DNA from: an uncultured Bacilli bacterium
GTDB lineage: Bacteria > Bacillota_I > Bacilli_A > RF39 > UBA660
Direction: 5' to 3'
NCBI GenBank assembly: GCA_944329365.1
Contig: CALVIC010000008.1
Location: 1-46,704 of the forward strand
Length of the DNA stretch: 46,704 nucleotides
The notes beneath the pieces are model-generated. The model searched no databases, had not been told where the DNA came from, and worked only from the letters and a program-made list of their open reading frames with translations. This document shows, one piece after another, positions 8,314-15,835 of the stretch (positions are counted from its first letter, which is position 1; the number at the start of each line of letters is the position of its first letter). A program made the translations under genes and the position numbers.

Positions 8314-9241
8314 AATTAACGATGCTCTTTTGGTTAAAAAGGACAATTTTAAGATTGATGAGATTAATATTATTTTTGACGAGATTATTCAAAGTTTAGA
8401 TACGAGTGATTTTATTAGGGCAAATTTAATTGATGTCCAAAGAAAAAACGGTTTTAAGGTGTCTTTAGATGTCTTTAAACGGATAAGAGAGGCAATTCGC
8501 AATGAAAAAATTGTTTACGGAACAGTAACTTTAGATATTAAGGATAAAGAAATTAGTTATGGTAAACAGATTTTTGACAAGGGAGTTGTTTTGGCAATTA
8601 CTGATGGCGATGTTTATACTAATTTTGAACTTATTTTACGAAATCTTTTGGCTTATAATACAGTTATTTTTGAAGATAATGGTTATATGATTGGAACTAA
8701 TGGATTTGTTTTTAGGATAGTTAGAAGCGTTTTAGAAAAATATGGATATGGTGCTAATTTGATTCAGTGGACAAATTTGGATTTGGAGTTTGCTGATTTT
8801 GCAAACGTCGATTTGGTTATTTGTGTTGGGAGTCACTTTATTCAAAGAAAAGTTTTGGAAAGGTCAAAGAGTGAGACACTGGTTAGTGGTTATAATTATT
8901 TTGATATTTATATTGAGAGTGATAAACATATGGATTTTATTAGAAAAATAGTTAGTCTTAATTTGAATCTTAATTTATATGTTAAAGACGGGATAAAAAA
9001 TGATTTTGATAATGTAATTTGGGTTAGTGATTTAGATGAGGCTATAGGTCAAATTAATTATAATGGAAATGGATTTAGTACAGCTATTTTTACTGATGAT
9101 AATGCGGCAGCTTCTAAGTTTATTAAAGAGGTTAAGTCTTCTATTATAGTTGTTAATACTAGTCCTTCAATTGAGAGAATTTTGGATATAAGGCAAAGTG
9201 ATTTGGTAAGGTTTAAGAGTATTATTTATCCGAGTGCATGA
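8303..9241 (+). CDS. ProA-like ALDH-fold pseudoenzyme
   Basis: A 312-residue protein resembling gamma-glutamyl-phosphate reductase (ProA). The resemblance is clearest at the C terminus, where VWVSDLDEAIGQINYNG, AIFTDDNAAASKFIKEV and IIVVNTS follow the ProA pattern. The nucleotide-binding half is recognisable but divergent. At the place where ProA has its catalytic cysteine (CNALET) this protein reads SLNLNLNLYVKD, with no cysteine. It is about 100 residues shorter than ProA and there is no proB nearby. The start is ATG 8303, overlapping the solenoid gene by 11 bases. It is probably a non-catalytic partner of that protein. Fold assignment is moderate; function is unknown. Confidence 0.65.
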   Translation: MEDKINDALLVKKDNFKIDEINIIFDEIIQSLDTSDFIRANLIDVQRKNGFKVSLDVFKRIREAIRNEKIVYGTVTLDIKDKEISYGKQIFDKGVVLAITDGDVYTNFELILRNLLAYNTVIFEDNGYMIGTNGFVFRIVRSVLEKYGYGANLIQWTNLDLEFADFANVDLVICVGSHFIQRKVLERSKSETLVSGYNYFDIYIESDKHMDFIRKIVSLNLNLNLYVKDGIKNDFDNVIWVSDLDEAIGQINYNGNGFSTAIFTDDNAAASKFIKEVKSSIIVVNTSPSIERILDIRQSDLVRFKSIIYPSA

Positions 9242-9326
9242 TATTTGTGCTTAAACGCGGGAAATATTATGATGATTTATTTTTTTAATTACGTTTAGGC
9301 AGAAAAAAGGTACATTCGAACATATG

Positions 9327-9353
9327 AAAAAGCGCAAAATTGATGCGCTTTTT
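9327..9353. terminator. Bidirectional terminator between the five-gene unit and lexA
   Basis: AAAAAGCGCA and TGCGCTTTTT pair around a 7-base loop, with A-runs and T-runs on both sides. It serves the leftward lexA gene (its stop lies in the stem) and can end the rightward unit finishing at 9241. Bases 9242-9326 contain no gene. Confidence 0.8.
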
Positions 9354-9969
9354 ATAGTTTTCGATATAATCCAATAGCTTTACCTAAGATTGTTACATTG
9401 TCCAGAATGATTGGGCTCATGGTGTCGTTTTCTGGTTGTAAGCGAATGTGACCGTTTTCTTTATAAAATGTTTTTAAAGTTACGGTATTTTCACCTGTCA
9501 TAGCTACAACTATTTCACCGTTGCGAGCGGTGTTTTGTCTTTCGATAATTACGATATCACCATCATAGATACCGGCGTTAATCATAGATGTTCCATCGAC
9601 TTCAAGGGTGAATACTTCTTTTCCTTTTGGAAGTAAATAAGTTGGAAGTGGGAAGTATTCATCGGGAACTTCTATAGCTTCAATAGGTGATCCAGCGGCA
9701 GTTTTACCGAGCAAGGGTACTTCAGAGACGAGATCATTTTCCTTGTCGAATTCGTTTTTTACTAATAATTCGATGGCTCTATTTTTAGAACCGTCTTTTT
9801 TAATGAATCCTTTAGCTTCAAGGTTAGCTAAGTGAGCATGAATAGTTGCTGGTGATGAAATGTTTAGAGCTTTCCCGATTTCTCTGACTGTCGGCGGGTA
9901 ACCATGTGATACAATGTAGCTTTTGACATAGTTTAAGACATCGGTTTGTCTTCTTGTTAATTTTTCCAT
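9352..9969 (-). CDS. lexA: SOS repressor LexA
   Basis: A 205-residue SOS repressor. The N-terminal winged helix-turn-helix (residues 1-65, PPTVREIGKALNISSPATIHAHL) binds SOS boxes. The C-terminal S24 peptidase domain holds the self-cleavage site Ala92-Gly93 (TAAGSPI), nucleophile Ser128 (DGTSM) and Lys166 (TVTLK). RecA filaments stimulate the cleavage. The start is ATG at 9969, because AAAGGAGGT lies at the right distance; a longer reading to 10008 has no SD. It diverges from a small SOS gene, and three SOS boxes lie between them. Confidence 0.97.
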   Translation of the reverse strand: MEKLTRRQTDVLNYVKSYIVSHGYPPTVREIGKALNISSPATIHAHLANLEAKGFIKKDGSKNRAIELLVKNEFDKENDLVSEVPLLGKTAAGSPIEAIEVPDEYFPLPTYLLPKGKEVFTLEVDGTSMINAGIYDGDIVIIERQNTARNGEIVVAMTGENTVTLKTFYKENGHIRLQPENDTMSPIILDNVTILGKAIGLYRKL

Positions 9970-9998
9970 ATAGACCTCCTTTAAAGTATTCTGTACAC

Positions 9999-10027
9999 AT
10001 TTTAACACGAATTGTTATAGATGTCAA
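9999..10027 (-). promoter_or_regulatory. lexA promoter
   Basis: On the minus strand TTGACA (10022-10027) and TAAAAT (9999-10004) are 17 bases apart. The LexA box at 10025-10038 overlaps the -35 element, so LexA should repress its own gene. Confidence 0.75.
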
Positions 10028-10038
10028 ACATTTGTTTG
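10025..10038. promoter_or_regulatory. SOS box 1 (LexA operator)
   Basis: CAAACATTTGTTTG is a perfect 14-base palindrome that matches the Bacillota SOS box apart from A for G at the second position on each side. It covers the -35 of lexA. Confidence 0.75.
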
Positions 10039-10050
10039 ATTTTATAAAAG

Positions 10051-10064
10051 CGAACAAATGTTTT
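10051..10064. promoter_or_regulatory. SOS box 2 (LexA operator)
   Basis: CGAACAAATGTTTT has an excellent left half and a weaker right half. It lies midway between the lexA and small-gene promoters, 26 bases from box 1 and 29 from box 3 (start to start). Confidence 0.7.
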
Positions 10065-10073
10065 TAAAATGTA

Positions 10074-10102
10074 TTGACACGAACATATATTCGTAATATA
10101 AT
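10074..10102 (+). promoter_or_regulatory. SOS promoter of the 44-residue gene, with SOS box 3 in the spacer
   Basis: TTGACA (10074-10079) and TATAAT (10097-10102) are both consensus with a 17-base spacer. The spacer starts with CGAACATATATTCG (10080-10093), a near-consensus LexA box. This is a strong promoter that should be silent until LexA is cleaved. Confidence 0.88.
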
Positions 10103-10126
10103 TTAAGTACAAGAGGAGGGATAAAA

Positions 10127-10261
10127 ATGGAAATGTTAAAAAGCAAACCGATTATAGCTTTAATTATTATGATTTTGGGGGTGAGTTATTTATCCGCCCT
10201 CGGAAATAATGGGGTTCAAAGTCAAAGTGATTCTAATGAAGCCATTAATGTGCAAGCATAA
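10127..10261 (+). CDS. SOS-induced small membrane peptide in yneA/sosA position
   Basis: A 44-residue ORF preceded by a strong SD (AGAGGAGGG). It has a basic start (MEMLKSKP), one hydrophobic helix at about residues 9-26, and a short polar tail ending INVQA. LexA-controlled promoter, divergence from lexA, and a downstream tkt-yneF pair match the position of yneA in B. subtilis and sosA in Staphylococcus, whose products are membrane cell-division inhibitors made during SOS. It is shorter than both and has no LysM domain. A terminator follows, so it is a single-gene unit. Role as a division inhibitor is inferred from context; existence of the gene is well supported. Confidence 0.75.
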   Translation: MEMLKSKPIIALIIMILGVSYLSALGNNGVQSQSDSNEAINVQA

Positions 10262-10275
10262 ATTTGTTTAAATCC

Positions 10276-10296
10276 AGTCATTTTAATGACTTTTTT
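10276..10296 (+). terminator. Terminator of the SOS mini-gene
   Basis: AGTCAT and ATGACT pair around a TTTA loop, followed by a run of six T. It separates the mini-gene from tkt. Confidence 0.7.
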
Positions 10297-10367
10297 CTAT
10301 TTATTAAATATGGTATAATTTTTATGGAAGTTATGGATGATATGACTTTTTAGAATTGAGGGATAAA

Positions 10368-12266
10368 ATGGATGAAAGAATTATTAACAACATAAAGTCT
10401 TTAGGAATTGATATGATTGAAAAGGCCGGAAGTGGACATCCGGGGATTGTTTTATCCGCGGCCCCACTTATATATACAATTTATGCAAATTATTTGAATA
10501 TTAATAAGGATGATCAAAAATGGATGAATCGAGATAGATTTGTCTTGTCAGCTGGTCATGGTTCAGCTTTACTTTATGCAACTTTATATATGGCCGGTTA
10601 TTTGAGTTTAGATGATTTGAAAAAATTTAGACAAATAGGTAGTGTTACATCTGGTCACCCTGAATATGGGGTTACACCAGGGGTTGAAATGAGTACGGGT
10701 CCACTTGGACAGGGGTTTGCTTCGGCTGTAGGAATGGCAATGGCAGAAAAGCATTTAGAAGCAAAGTATCCCAAAATATTTAATTATAAGGTTTATGTAA
10801 TATGTGGCGATGGGGATCTTATGGAAGGAATTAGTTATGAAGCTTCTTCTTTAGCGGGAACTTTGAAACTTAATAATTTAATTGTTTTATATGATTCTAA
10901 TAGTATTTGTTTAGATGGTGAGACAAGTAAGACGTTTAACGATGATGTTCCTTTAAGATTTAAGGCTTTGGGATGGAATGTTATAGAAATAGATAGTGAT
11001 TATAAGAAGATAGATAAGGCTTTAAGAGATGCTCAAGATAGCGATAAACCTGTTTTGATTAAAGTTAAGACAGTTATTGGTGAAGGTTCTTATTTAGAAG
11101 GAACTAACAAGGTTCACGGAAGTCCTTTGGCGGAAGATGATTATAAACAGTTGAAAGAGAAATTAGGTTTTATTTCACCTTTTGAAGTAGATATGGAGGC
11201 GAAAAGATATTTTGAGGATAAGATTAGTTCGAGAACTATAGTTAAATATAATGATTTTTTAGATAATTATGAAAAATATGGTGATAAGGATTTAGAATAT
11301 TTTAAACGAGGAAGAATAAGTTATAGTATTGATAAAAGCGACTTTGAGGCTTTGGATGTTCAAAGTACAAGAGACAGTAGCGGTATAGTTTTAAATCATT
11401 TAGCTTCACAAATTCCAAGTTTGTTTGGTGGTAGTGCGGATCTTTCTAGTTCGACTAAAACTTATTTAAAGAATATGGGTGATTTTTCTTGCTTTAATTA
11501 TTCTGGACGCAATATTTGGTTTGGTGTTAGAGAGCATGCGATGGGCGCGATTTTAAATGGTCTTGCTTTAAGTGGCTTTAGAAGTTTTGGGTCAACTTTC
11601 TTTGCTTTTTCTGATTATGTTAAACCGGCCATGAGACTTAGTGCGTTTATGGATTTGCCAGTTACTTATATATTTACTCATGATTCTATTAATATTGGAA
11701 TGGATGGTCCAACTCATCAGCCGGTTGAACAACTTGCGGCTTTAAGGAGTATACCTAATATGACAGTTTATCGGCCAGCTGATTTAAATGAGGTTATTGG
11801 AGCTTATGAGAATGTTTTAGATAGAAAAAAGCCGAGTGCGCTAGTTTTAGCAAGAATGGCAACGCCTAATTTAAAGGAGACTGATGCTAATTTGGTTAGC
11901 AGGGGAGCTTATACTGTATTAAAAGAGAAAGGTGAGCTTAAGGCAATTTTAATTGCGACAGGTACTGAAGTTTCTTTAGCAATAGATGTGGCTTCTAAAC
12001 TAGGTGCGGGAATTAGAGTTGTTAGTATGCCATCGATGGAACTTTTTGAAGAGCAGAGCGATGATTATAAATGTGAAATTTTACCTAAGGTTCAGACTTT
12101 CTTTATTGAAGCGGGAAGTTCTTACGGTTTAAGAAAATATGTGAGTGATGATGAGCATTTGATTACAATCGATAAATTTGGAGCAAGTGGAAATACTTCT
12201 TCGGTTTTAGATTATATGGACTTTAGCTTTGAAAAAGTTTATGAAAGAATAAAAAAAGTGTTGTAA
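10368..12266 (+). CDS. tkt: Transketolase
   Basis: A 632-residue thiamine-diphosphate enzyme of the non-oxidative pentose phosphate pathway. The N-terminal domain shows GSGHPG, SAGHGSALLYA, the STGPLGQG loop, and the cofactor motif GDGDLMEG...N. The pyrimidine domain shows the catalytic glutamate in WFGVREHAMG and THDSINIGMDGPTHQP. The length is slightly short of the usual 660. The start is ATG 10368 with SD GAGGG; an in-frame TTG at 10356 lies upstream of the SD. An extended -10 (TGGTATAAT, 10311-10319) is the likely promoter. Position between the lexA region and yneF matches B. subtilis. Confidence 0.96.
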   Translation: MDERIINNIKSLGIDMIEKAGSGHPGIVLSAAPLIYTIYANYLNINKDDQKWMNRDRFVLSAGHGSALLYATLYMAGYLSLDDLKKFRQIGSVTSGHPEYGVTPGVEMSTGPLGQGFASAVGMAMAEKHLEAKYPKIFNYKVYVICGDGDLMEGISYEASSLAGTLKLNNLIVLYDSNSICLDGETSKTFNDDVPLRFKALGWNVIEIDSDYKKIDKALRDAQDSDKPVLIKVKTVIGEGSYLEGTNKVHGSPLAEDDYKQLKEKLGFISPFEVDMEAKRYFEDKISSRTIVKYNDFLDNYEKYGDKDLEYFKRGRISYSIDKSDFEALDVQSTRDSSGIVLNHLASQIPSLFGGSADLSSSTKTYLKNMGDFSCFNYSGRNIWFGVREHAMGAILNGLALSGFRSFGSTFFAFSDYVKPAMRLSAFMDLPVTYIFTHDSINIGMDGPTHQPVEQLAALRSIPNMTVYRPADLNEVIGAYENVLDRKKPSALVLARMATPNLKETDANLVSRGAYTVLKEKGELKAILIATGTEVSLAIDVASKLGAGIRVVSMPSMELFEEQSDDYKCEILPKVQTFFIEAGSSYGLRKYVSDDEHLITIDKFGASGNTSSVLDYMDFSFEKVYERIKKVL

Positions 12267-12295
12267 TTGCTTTTGTTTTCTAGTAAAATTATACA
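12267..12295 (+). promoter_or_regulatory. Promoter of yneF
   Basis: TTGCTT (12267-12272), 17 bases, then TATACA (12290-12295), just after the tkt stop, followed by SD GAGGAGG. yneF can thus be expressed apart from tkt. Confidence 0.55.
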
Positions 12296-12311
12296 AAGAG
12301 GAGGATTGAAT

Positions 12312-12536
12312 ATGGACTGGGGAGCATTTTTACTTGATTTACTTAAAATTATAGGTGGTTTAATTGTTGGAGTTATTATTGGTTTCTTTGTGGCAAGGAA
12401 GGTAATGAAGAAGCAACTTGCTGAAAATCCACCGATTAACGAAAAAATGATTAAAGCAATGATGAGTGGCATGGGAAGGACTCCAAGCCAAAAACAAGTA
12501 AATCAAATGATGAAGTCAATGAAAAAATATATGTAA
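12312..12536 (+). CDS. yneF: UPF0154 membrane protein YneF
   Basis: A 74-residue protein of the UPF0154/YneF family, function unknown. An N-terminal transmembrane helix spans about residues 6-28. It is followed by the conserved ENPPINEKMIKAMMSGMG segment and PSQKQVNQMMKSM. The start is ATG 12312 with SD GAGGAGG; the in-frame upstream extension to 12267 lies over the promoter. The order tkt-yneF is conserved with B. subtilis. Confidence 0.9.
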   Translation: MDWGAFLLDLLKIIGGLIVGVIIGFFVARKVMKKQLAENPPINEKMIKAMMSGMGRTPSQKQVNQMMKSMKKYM

Positions 12537-12561
12537 TATTTTGCCCAAAGGAAGGTGATGG

Positions 12562-13062
12562 ATGATGACTAACGATGAGTTTTGGGCGAAGTTTCAAATT
12601 CTTTATGAAAGTGTGGAAAATGATAATATCTTATATAAAAAAGGTACAGTTGTAAATTGTTTTGACGACGGAGAAAGTTATAATTCATTTTTTAAGCGAG
12701 CTTTAGGATATATATTAGATCTTGCAAAAGATGGCGATTATCAGGCTCAGCTAGTTTTTAATAGTTTTGTTTTAGATAATATGCATATAATGTATAGAAT
12801 AAGGGAAGTTTATGATAAATTACGAACTGGCCAGATGAGGGATAATTCTCAGTTTAGTGATGGTATGTTTATGAAAGCTTATGTTTTTGAGAATATAAAT
12901 TCAATAGCAAATGCGAGAAGCAGAAGAAAAAAAGTGATAAATGCTGATGCTGATTTTGTGTATGAAACTTTTACAAATAAGTACTCTTTATTTAACTGGG
13001 AAGAAAAAGAAAATATTTATGATAATAAGATAAAGGTTCGTCAAAAGTTGTATAAGGATTAA
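12562..13062 (+). CDS. Hypothetical cytoplasmic protein
   Basis: A 166-residue, largely helical protein with no signal, membrane segment or motif I recognise. A strong SD (GGAAGGTGATGG) lies just before two adjacent ATG codons, so the start may be 12562 or 12565. It follows yneF after 25 bases and ends at a bidirectional terminator, so it is probably the last gene of the yneF unit. Confidence 0.6.
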   Translation: MMTNDEFWAKFQILYESVENDNILYKKGTVVNCFDDGESYNSFFKRALGYILDLAKDGDYQAQLVFNSFVLDNMHIMYRIREVYDKLRTGQMRDNSQFSDGMFMKAYVFENINSIANARSRRKKVINADADFVYETFTNKYSLFNWEEKENIYDNKIKVRQKLYKD

Positions 13063-13086
13063 AAAACTGCTTTAAGCAGTTTTTTT
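13061..13086. terminator. Bidirectional terminator
   Basis: AAAAAACTGC, TTTAA, GCAGTTTTTT: a short GC-containing stem with A and T tracts on both sides between two convergent genes. The stop of the leftward gene lies within it. Confidence 0.75.
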
Positions 13087-13434
13087 AGCGTTTATTCCAA
13101 GTATACTTCCAAAGGTTGAAGTAATAATGACGATAATAAAGAAGATTAAGTTTTTAAATTCAAAATCTTTGATAATAAGACTTAGAATAAAAATAAATAA
13201 AGTTATGATAAGTCCATTTATAAGTCCACTTATCCAGCCATTTTTAATTGTTTTTTTACCAGAGATAAAGCTACCTGTGACAATAGATAAAAGAGGAATT
13301 ACCATTTTACAAATTGTTAAAACAGTATGATTCAATAAATTGAAATAGTTTAAAAGAGTAAGTATAAGAGATAATATTATGAAAATAATAATTGTAGTTA
13401 ATAATCCTTTTGATAAAATTTTCAAATATTGCAA
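13072..13434 (-). CDS. YrzE/TIGR04086-type membrane protein
   Basis: A 120-residue protein with four predicted transmembrane helices and a conserved-looking SGKKTIKNGWISGLINGL stretch between helices 2 and 3, as in the TIGR04086 (YrzE) family of unknown function. I choose TTG at 13434 because AGGTGAT lies 4-5 bases upstream, a spacing used by several genes here (39892, 41581, 18273); a GTG at 13443 is inside that SD. In B. subtilis yrzE is near spoVB; here it is 3 kb away. Confidence 0.6.
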   Translation of the reverse strand: MQYLKILSKGLLTTIIIFIILSLILTLLNYFNLLNHTVLTICKMVIPLLSIVTGSFISGKKTIKNGWISGLINGLIITLFIFILSLIIKDFEFKNLIFFIIVIITSTFGSILGINAKKTA

Positions 13435-13576
13435 TTCAATCACCTATTTAAAAATATGTGATTATTTTTTAAATATACGAAAAATAGAATATGACTTGAC
13501 GTAAAGCGAGAAAAAGCAGTCGTATACGATTTTAAATATGTGTTATACTACTTATAATGAGAAAGTAGGGAAGTAT

Positions 13577-13648
13577 ATGAAAAAGGTAATAATTATAAGT
13601 TTGTTTGTTTTAGGAATGATTATACCTAATGTAAGTGTAAAAGCCTAA
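13577..13648 (+). CDS. 23-residue signal-peptide-like mini-ORF
   Basis: Reads MKKVIIISLFVLGMIIPNVSVKA, here split as a basic start (MKK), hydrophobic core (VIIISLFVLGMII) and a VKA end like a signal-peptidase site, then a stop. It has an SD (AGGGAAG) and a promoter-like TGTTATACT / TATAAT region at 13541-13558. Its stop overlaps the convergent sortase stop by 3-4 bases. It could be a secreted signalling peptide, or the stump of a deleted exported protein gene. No mature protein part can be found in any frame downstream. Confidence 0.4.
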   Translation: MKKVIIISLFVLGMIIPNVSVKA

Positions 13649-14595
13649 CTTTGTTTAATTAGTTTGGCATGGATTACTAACCTTTGAGTTCCTTTGGTAT
13701 CTTTACAAGTGGATAGGGTTAATATTTTATCGTTTGTATTAACAGTTCCACTAAAATCTATTTGACTACGGTTTTTGATGGTTGTTAGGAATTCTTGATA
13801 ACTTTCATCTGTAAAGTCTGTGGTTATATAATAACTTTCTGGGTTAATTGTATAGATTGAGAATATTTGCCATAAGGTGTTTGAGGCTGGAGTTGATAGT
13901 TTGATGACATGGTTATTTTTATTACTATACCAGCTTTTGTTTAAAACTTTTTTAAGGCTGCCAAAAACAGTTTGGTTAGAACGGCTATGACCATAAATAA
14001 TGGTATTTTTACCAAATGATGTCATGTCATCTCGGTAATCGGCGAAAACCCAGCCGGCGGAATTTTGGGTTTTATCAAAAGCATGAGTTAGATAATATTT
14101 ATTGTCATTTGTTTGGACAACGGGGTAATTGACGTTTGTGCCATTTACTTTAATAAAGGCTACAGTGTCACTATTTTTTTGTTTTAGAGTATCAAAATCA
14201 ACATTTAACATATCCATTTTAATGAAGTCCCAGTAATCGTCGGATTTATTTTCTGGGGGATTTACGTTTTCCGCACTTGGATCTTCTTTTTCTTCGACGA
14301 CTTTTTTTATTTCGTCTTCTATTTGAGCAACTTTTTCATTGTCTTTGTGCCAGAAGAAAATCATTATTAGACAAATAATTATAACGATTATAGAGATTAT
14401 AAAGATAATTATCCAAAATGCTTTTTTTATTTTTCTTTTCTTTTTGTTTTGACGATATTTTGTTCTGGTTATTTTTATATTAGAGTTATCGCTTATTATT
14501 TTTAATGATTTTGGATTTTTATCTATATTCTTTAGTTTGGTGGTTTTATTTAGGCTGTTCTTTTTTTCTAAGCTTCTTTTCTTTTTACTTGACAC
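13645..14595 (-). CDS. Class B sortase
   Basis: A 316-residue membrane-anchored transpeptidase. A long basic cytoplasmic leader (residues 1-57) precedes one transmembrane helix (58-82). The catalytic domain has the class B features: PVVQTNDNKYYL, then His203 (IIYGHS), Cys297 (LTLSTC) and Arg305. Sortases cut a C-terminal sorting motif and join the protein to peptidoglycan or pilin lysine. The start is GTG 14595 after AAGGTGGGAT. The divergent gene at 14762 ends in NPKTN, the class B type of motif, and is the obvious substrate. Confidence 0.9.
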   Translation of the reverse strand: MSSKKKRSLEKKNSLNKTTKLKNIDKNPKSLKIISDNSNIKITRTKYRQNKKKRKIKKAFWIIIFIISIIVIIICLIMIFFWHKDNEKVAQIEDEIKKVVEEKEDPSAENVNPPENKSDDYWDFIKMDMLNVDFDTLKQKNSDTVAFIKVNGTNVNYPVVQTNDNKYYLTHAFDKTQNSAGWVFADYRDDMTSFGKNTIIYGHSRSNQTVFGSLKKVLNKSWYSNKNNHVIKLSTPASNTLWQIFSIYTINPESYYITTDFTDESYQEFLTTIKNRSQIDFSGTVNTNDKILTLSTCKDTKGTQRLVIHAKLIKQS

Positions 14596-14687
14596 TTTTC
14601 ATCCCACCTTTTACCTTTGAATATTATAACATGTAATAATAATTATTTAAAGGTTGACATTAAAAATTTTACTTTGTAATTTATTTG

Positions 14688-14716
14688 TTTACTTTGTGAA
14701 ATTTGTATGATATGAT
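14688..14716 (+). promoter_or_regulatory. Promoter of the NPKTN surface protein
   Basis: TTTACT (14688-14693), a 17-base spacer, TATGAT (14711-14716), followed by SD AAAGGAGAG before the ATG at 14762. Confidence 0.65.
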
Positions 14717-14761
14717 GAAAATAGCAAAGGAGATTTGCTAAAGCGAAAGGAGAGAATATAT

Positions 14762-15739
14762 ATGAAAAAGGCTTTCAAAATGTTTTGTGGTTTGTTTATG
14801 TTTATGGCATTAGTTGTTCCTTTTAGTGGGGTTAATGCTATTAATGTTGACAATATTGGTGGAAATGTTACTTCTAAAAAAGAAGATGGCGTTTGGCATT
14901 TAACTTTGAATGGTGGTGATACAAAAGATTTAGAAATTAGAAGAGATGAAACTGTCGTTTTAGATTTAAATGGTTTTACACTTACTAATTATGCTGATGG
15001 ATGTTCAACAATTTGGGTACAACCTGGAGGAACTTTAACAATTGTTGATAGTAAAGGAAATGGAGCAATTAAGAAATTAAATGCTTCAGGTGCTCCAGTA
15101 GTTAACAATGAAGGAACATTGACTGTAGAAGCTGGAACAATTAGTTCTAAAGGTGAAAAGAGTGCGGCTTTACTTAACAGTGGTACATTAACTGTAAGCG
15201 GTGGGACTATTACTGCTGAAGAAGATAATGTATTTGGTTTAGTAAATGAAGGAACTGCTGTTATCAATGGCGGTAATTTCGTTCAAGCTCATAATTTTTC
15301 AGTAGTAAATAATGCTAATAAAATGGAAATAAAAGATGGTAATTTTACTGTTGAAGATGGTAATACAGGAGCTTATTCTTTAATTACAAACCAAGGTTCA
15401 ACTAATAATGCAACTTTAGAGGTAAATGGTGGAACTTTTAAGGCTAATAAAGGAGTATTCTATAACGACGGAGAAGATGAAATTACTGTAAGTGGTGGTA
15501 CTTATTCTCATGATGTTAGTGCTTATTTAGCTGATGGTTTTGAAATAAAAGAAGAAAACGGAGAATTCGTATTAGTTGAAGAGACAACTACTTCAGAGAC
15601 TCCAAAAGATGAAAATGAACCAACACAAACAACTGAAACAGTTGAAAACCCAAAGACAAATGATAGTATTTTGCTAGTACTTGGTACTTTAGCTGTTAGT
15701 GGCGTGGTAGCATTTGTTGCCAAAAGAAAACTTTCATAA
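14762..15739 (+). CDS. Sortase-anchored beta-helix surface protein
   Basis: A 325-residue exported protein. The signal peptide ends at GVNA (residue 26). Residues about 75-255 are short glycine-rich repeats such as GTLTVSGGTI, TAVINGGNF and ITVSGGTY, typical of a right-handed parallel beta-helix. A Thr/Glu-rich spacer follows, then NPKTN (296-300), a hydrophobic span, and a KRK tail: a complete cell-wall sorting signal of class B type. It diverges from the class B sortase gene. The start is ATG 14762 with a strong SD; the in-frame upstream extension has none. A role in surface binding is inferred. Confidence 0.85.
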   Translation: MKKAFKMFCGLFMFMALVVPFSGVNAINVDNIGGNVTSKKEDGVWHLTLNGGDTKDLEIRRDETVVLDLNGFTLTNYADGCSTIWVQPGGTLTIVDSKGNGAIKKLNASGAPVVNNEGTLTVEAGTISSKGEKSAALLNSGTLTVSGGTITAEEDNVFGLVNEGTAVINGGNFVQAHNFSVVNNANKMEIKDGNFTVEDGNTGAYSLITNQGSTNNATLEVNGGTFKANKGVFYNDGEDEITVSGGTYSHDVSAYLADGFEIKEENGEFVLVEETTTSETPKDENEPTQTTETVENPKTNDSILLVLGTLAVSGVVAFVAKRKLS

Positions 15740-15751
15740 TTTAAAATGATT

Positions 15752-15781
15752 ACTGTAACAAGAAATTGTTGCAGTTTTTTT
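15752..15781 (+). terminator. Terminator of the surface protein gene
   Basis: ACTGTAACAA and TTGTTGCAGT form a 10-bp stem (one G-T pair) with a GAAA loop, followed by seven T. Confidence 0.88.
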
Positions 15782-15835
15782 GATGTTAATCTAATTTTTG
15801 TGTTATAATATTTTGGCAAAGTGAGATGATTATTA

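Noticed and set aside
9317-9330. CGAACATATGAAAA as a fourth LexA box
   Set aside because: Only the left half fits. It lies beside the terminator at the end of lexA with no promoter near.
13496-13529. TTGACG and the TCGTATACGA palindrome as a promoter with operator
   Set aside because: Spacing to any -10 is wrong. The palindrome is short and occurs once.
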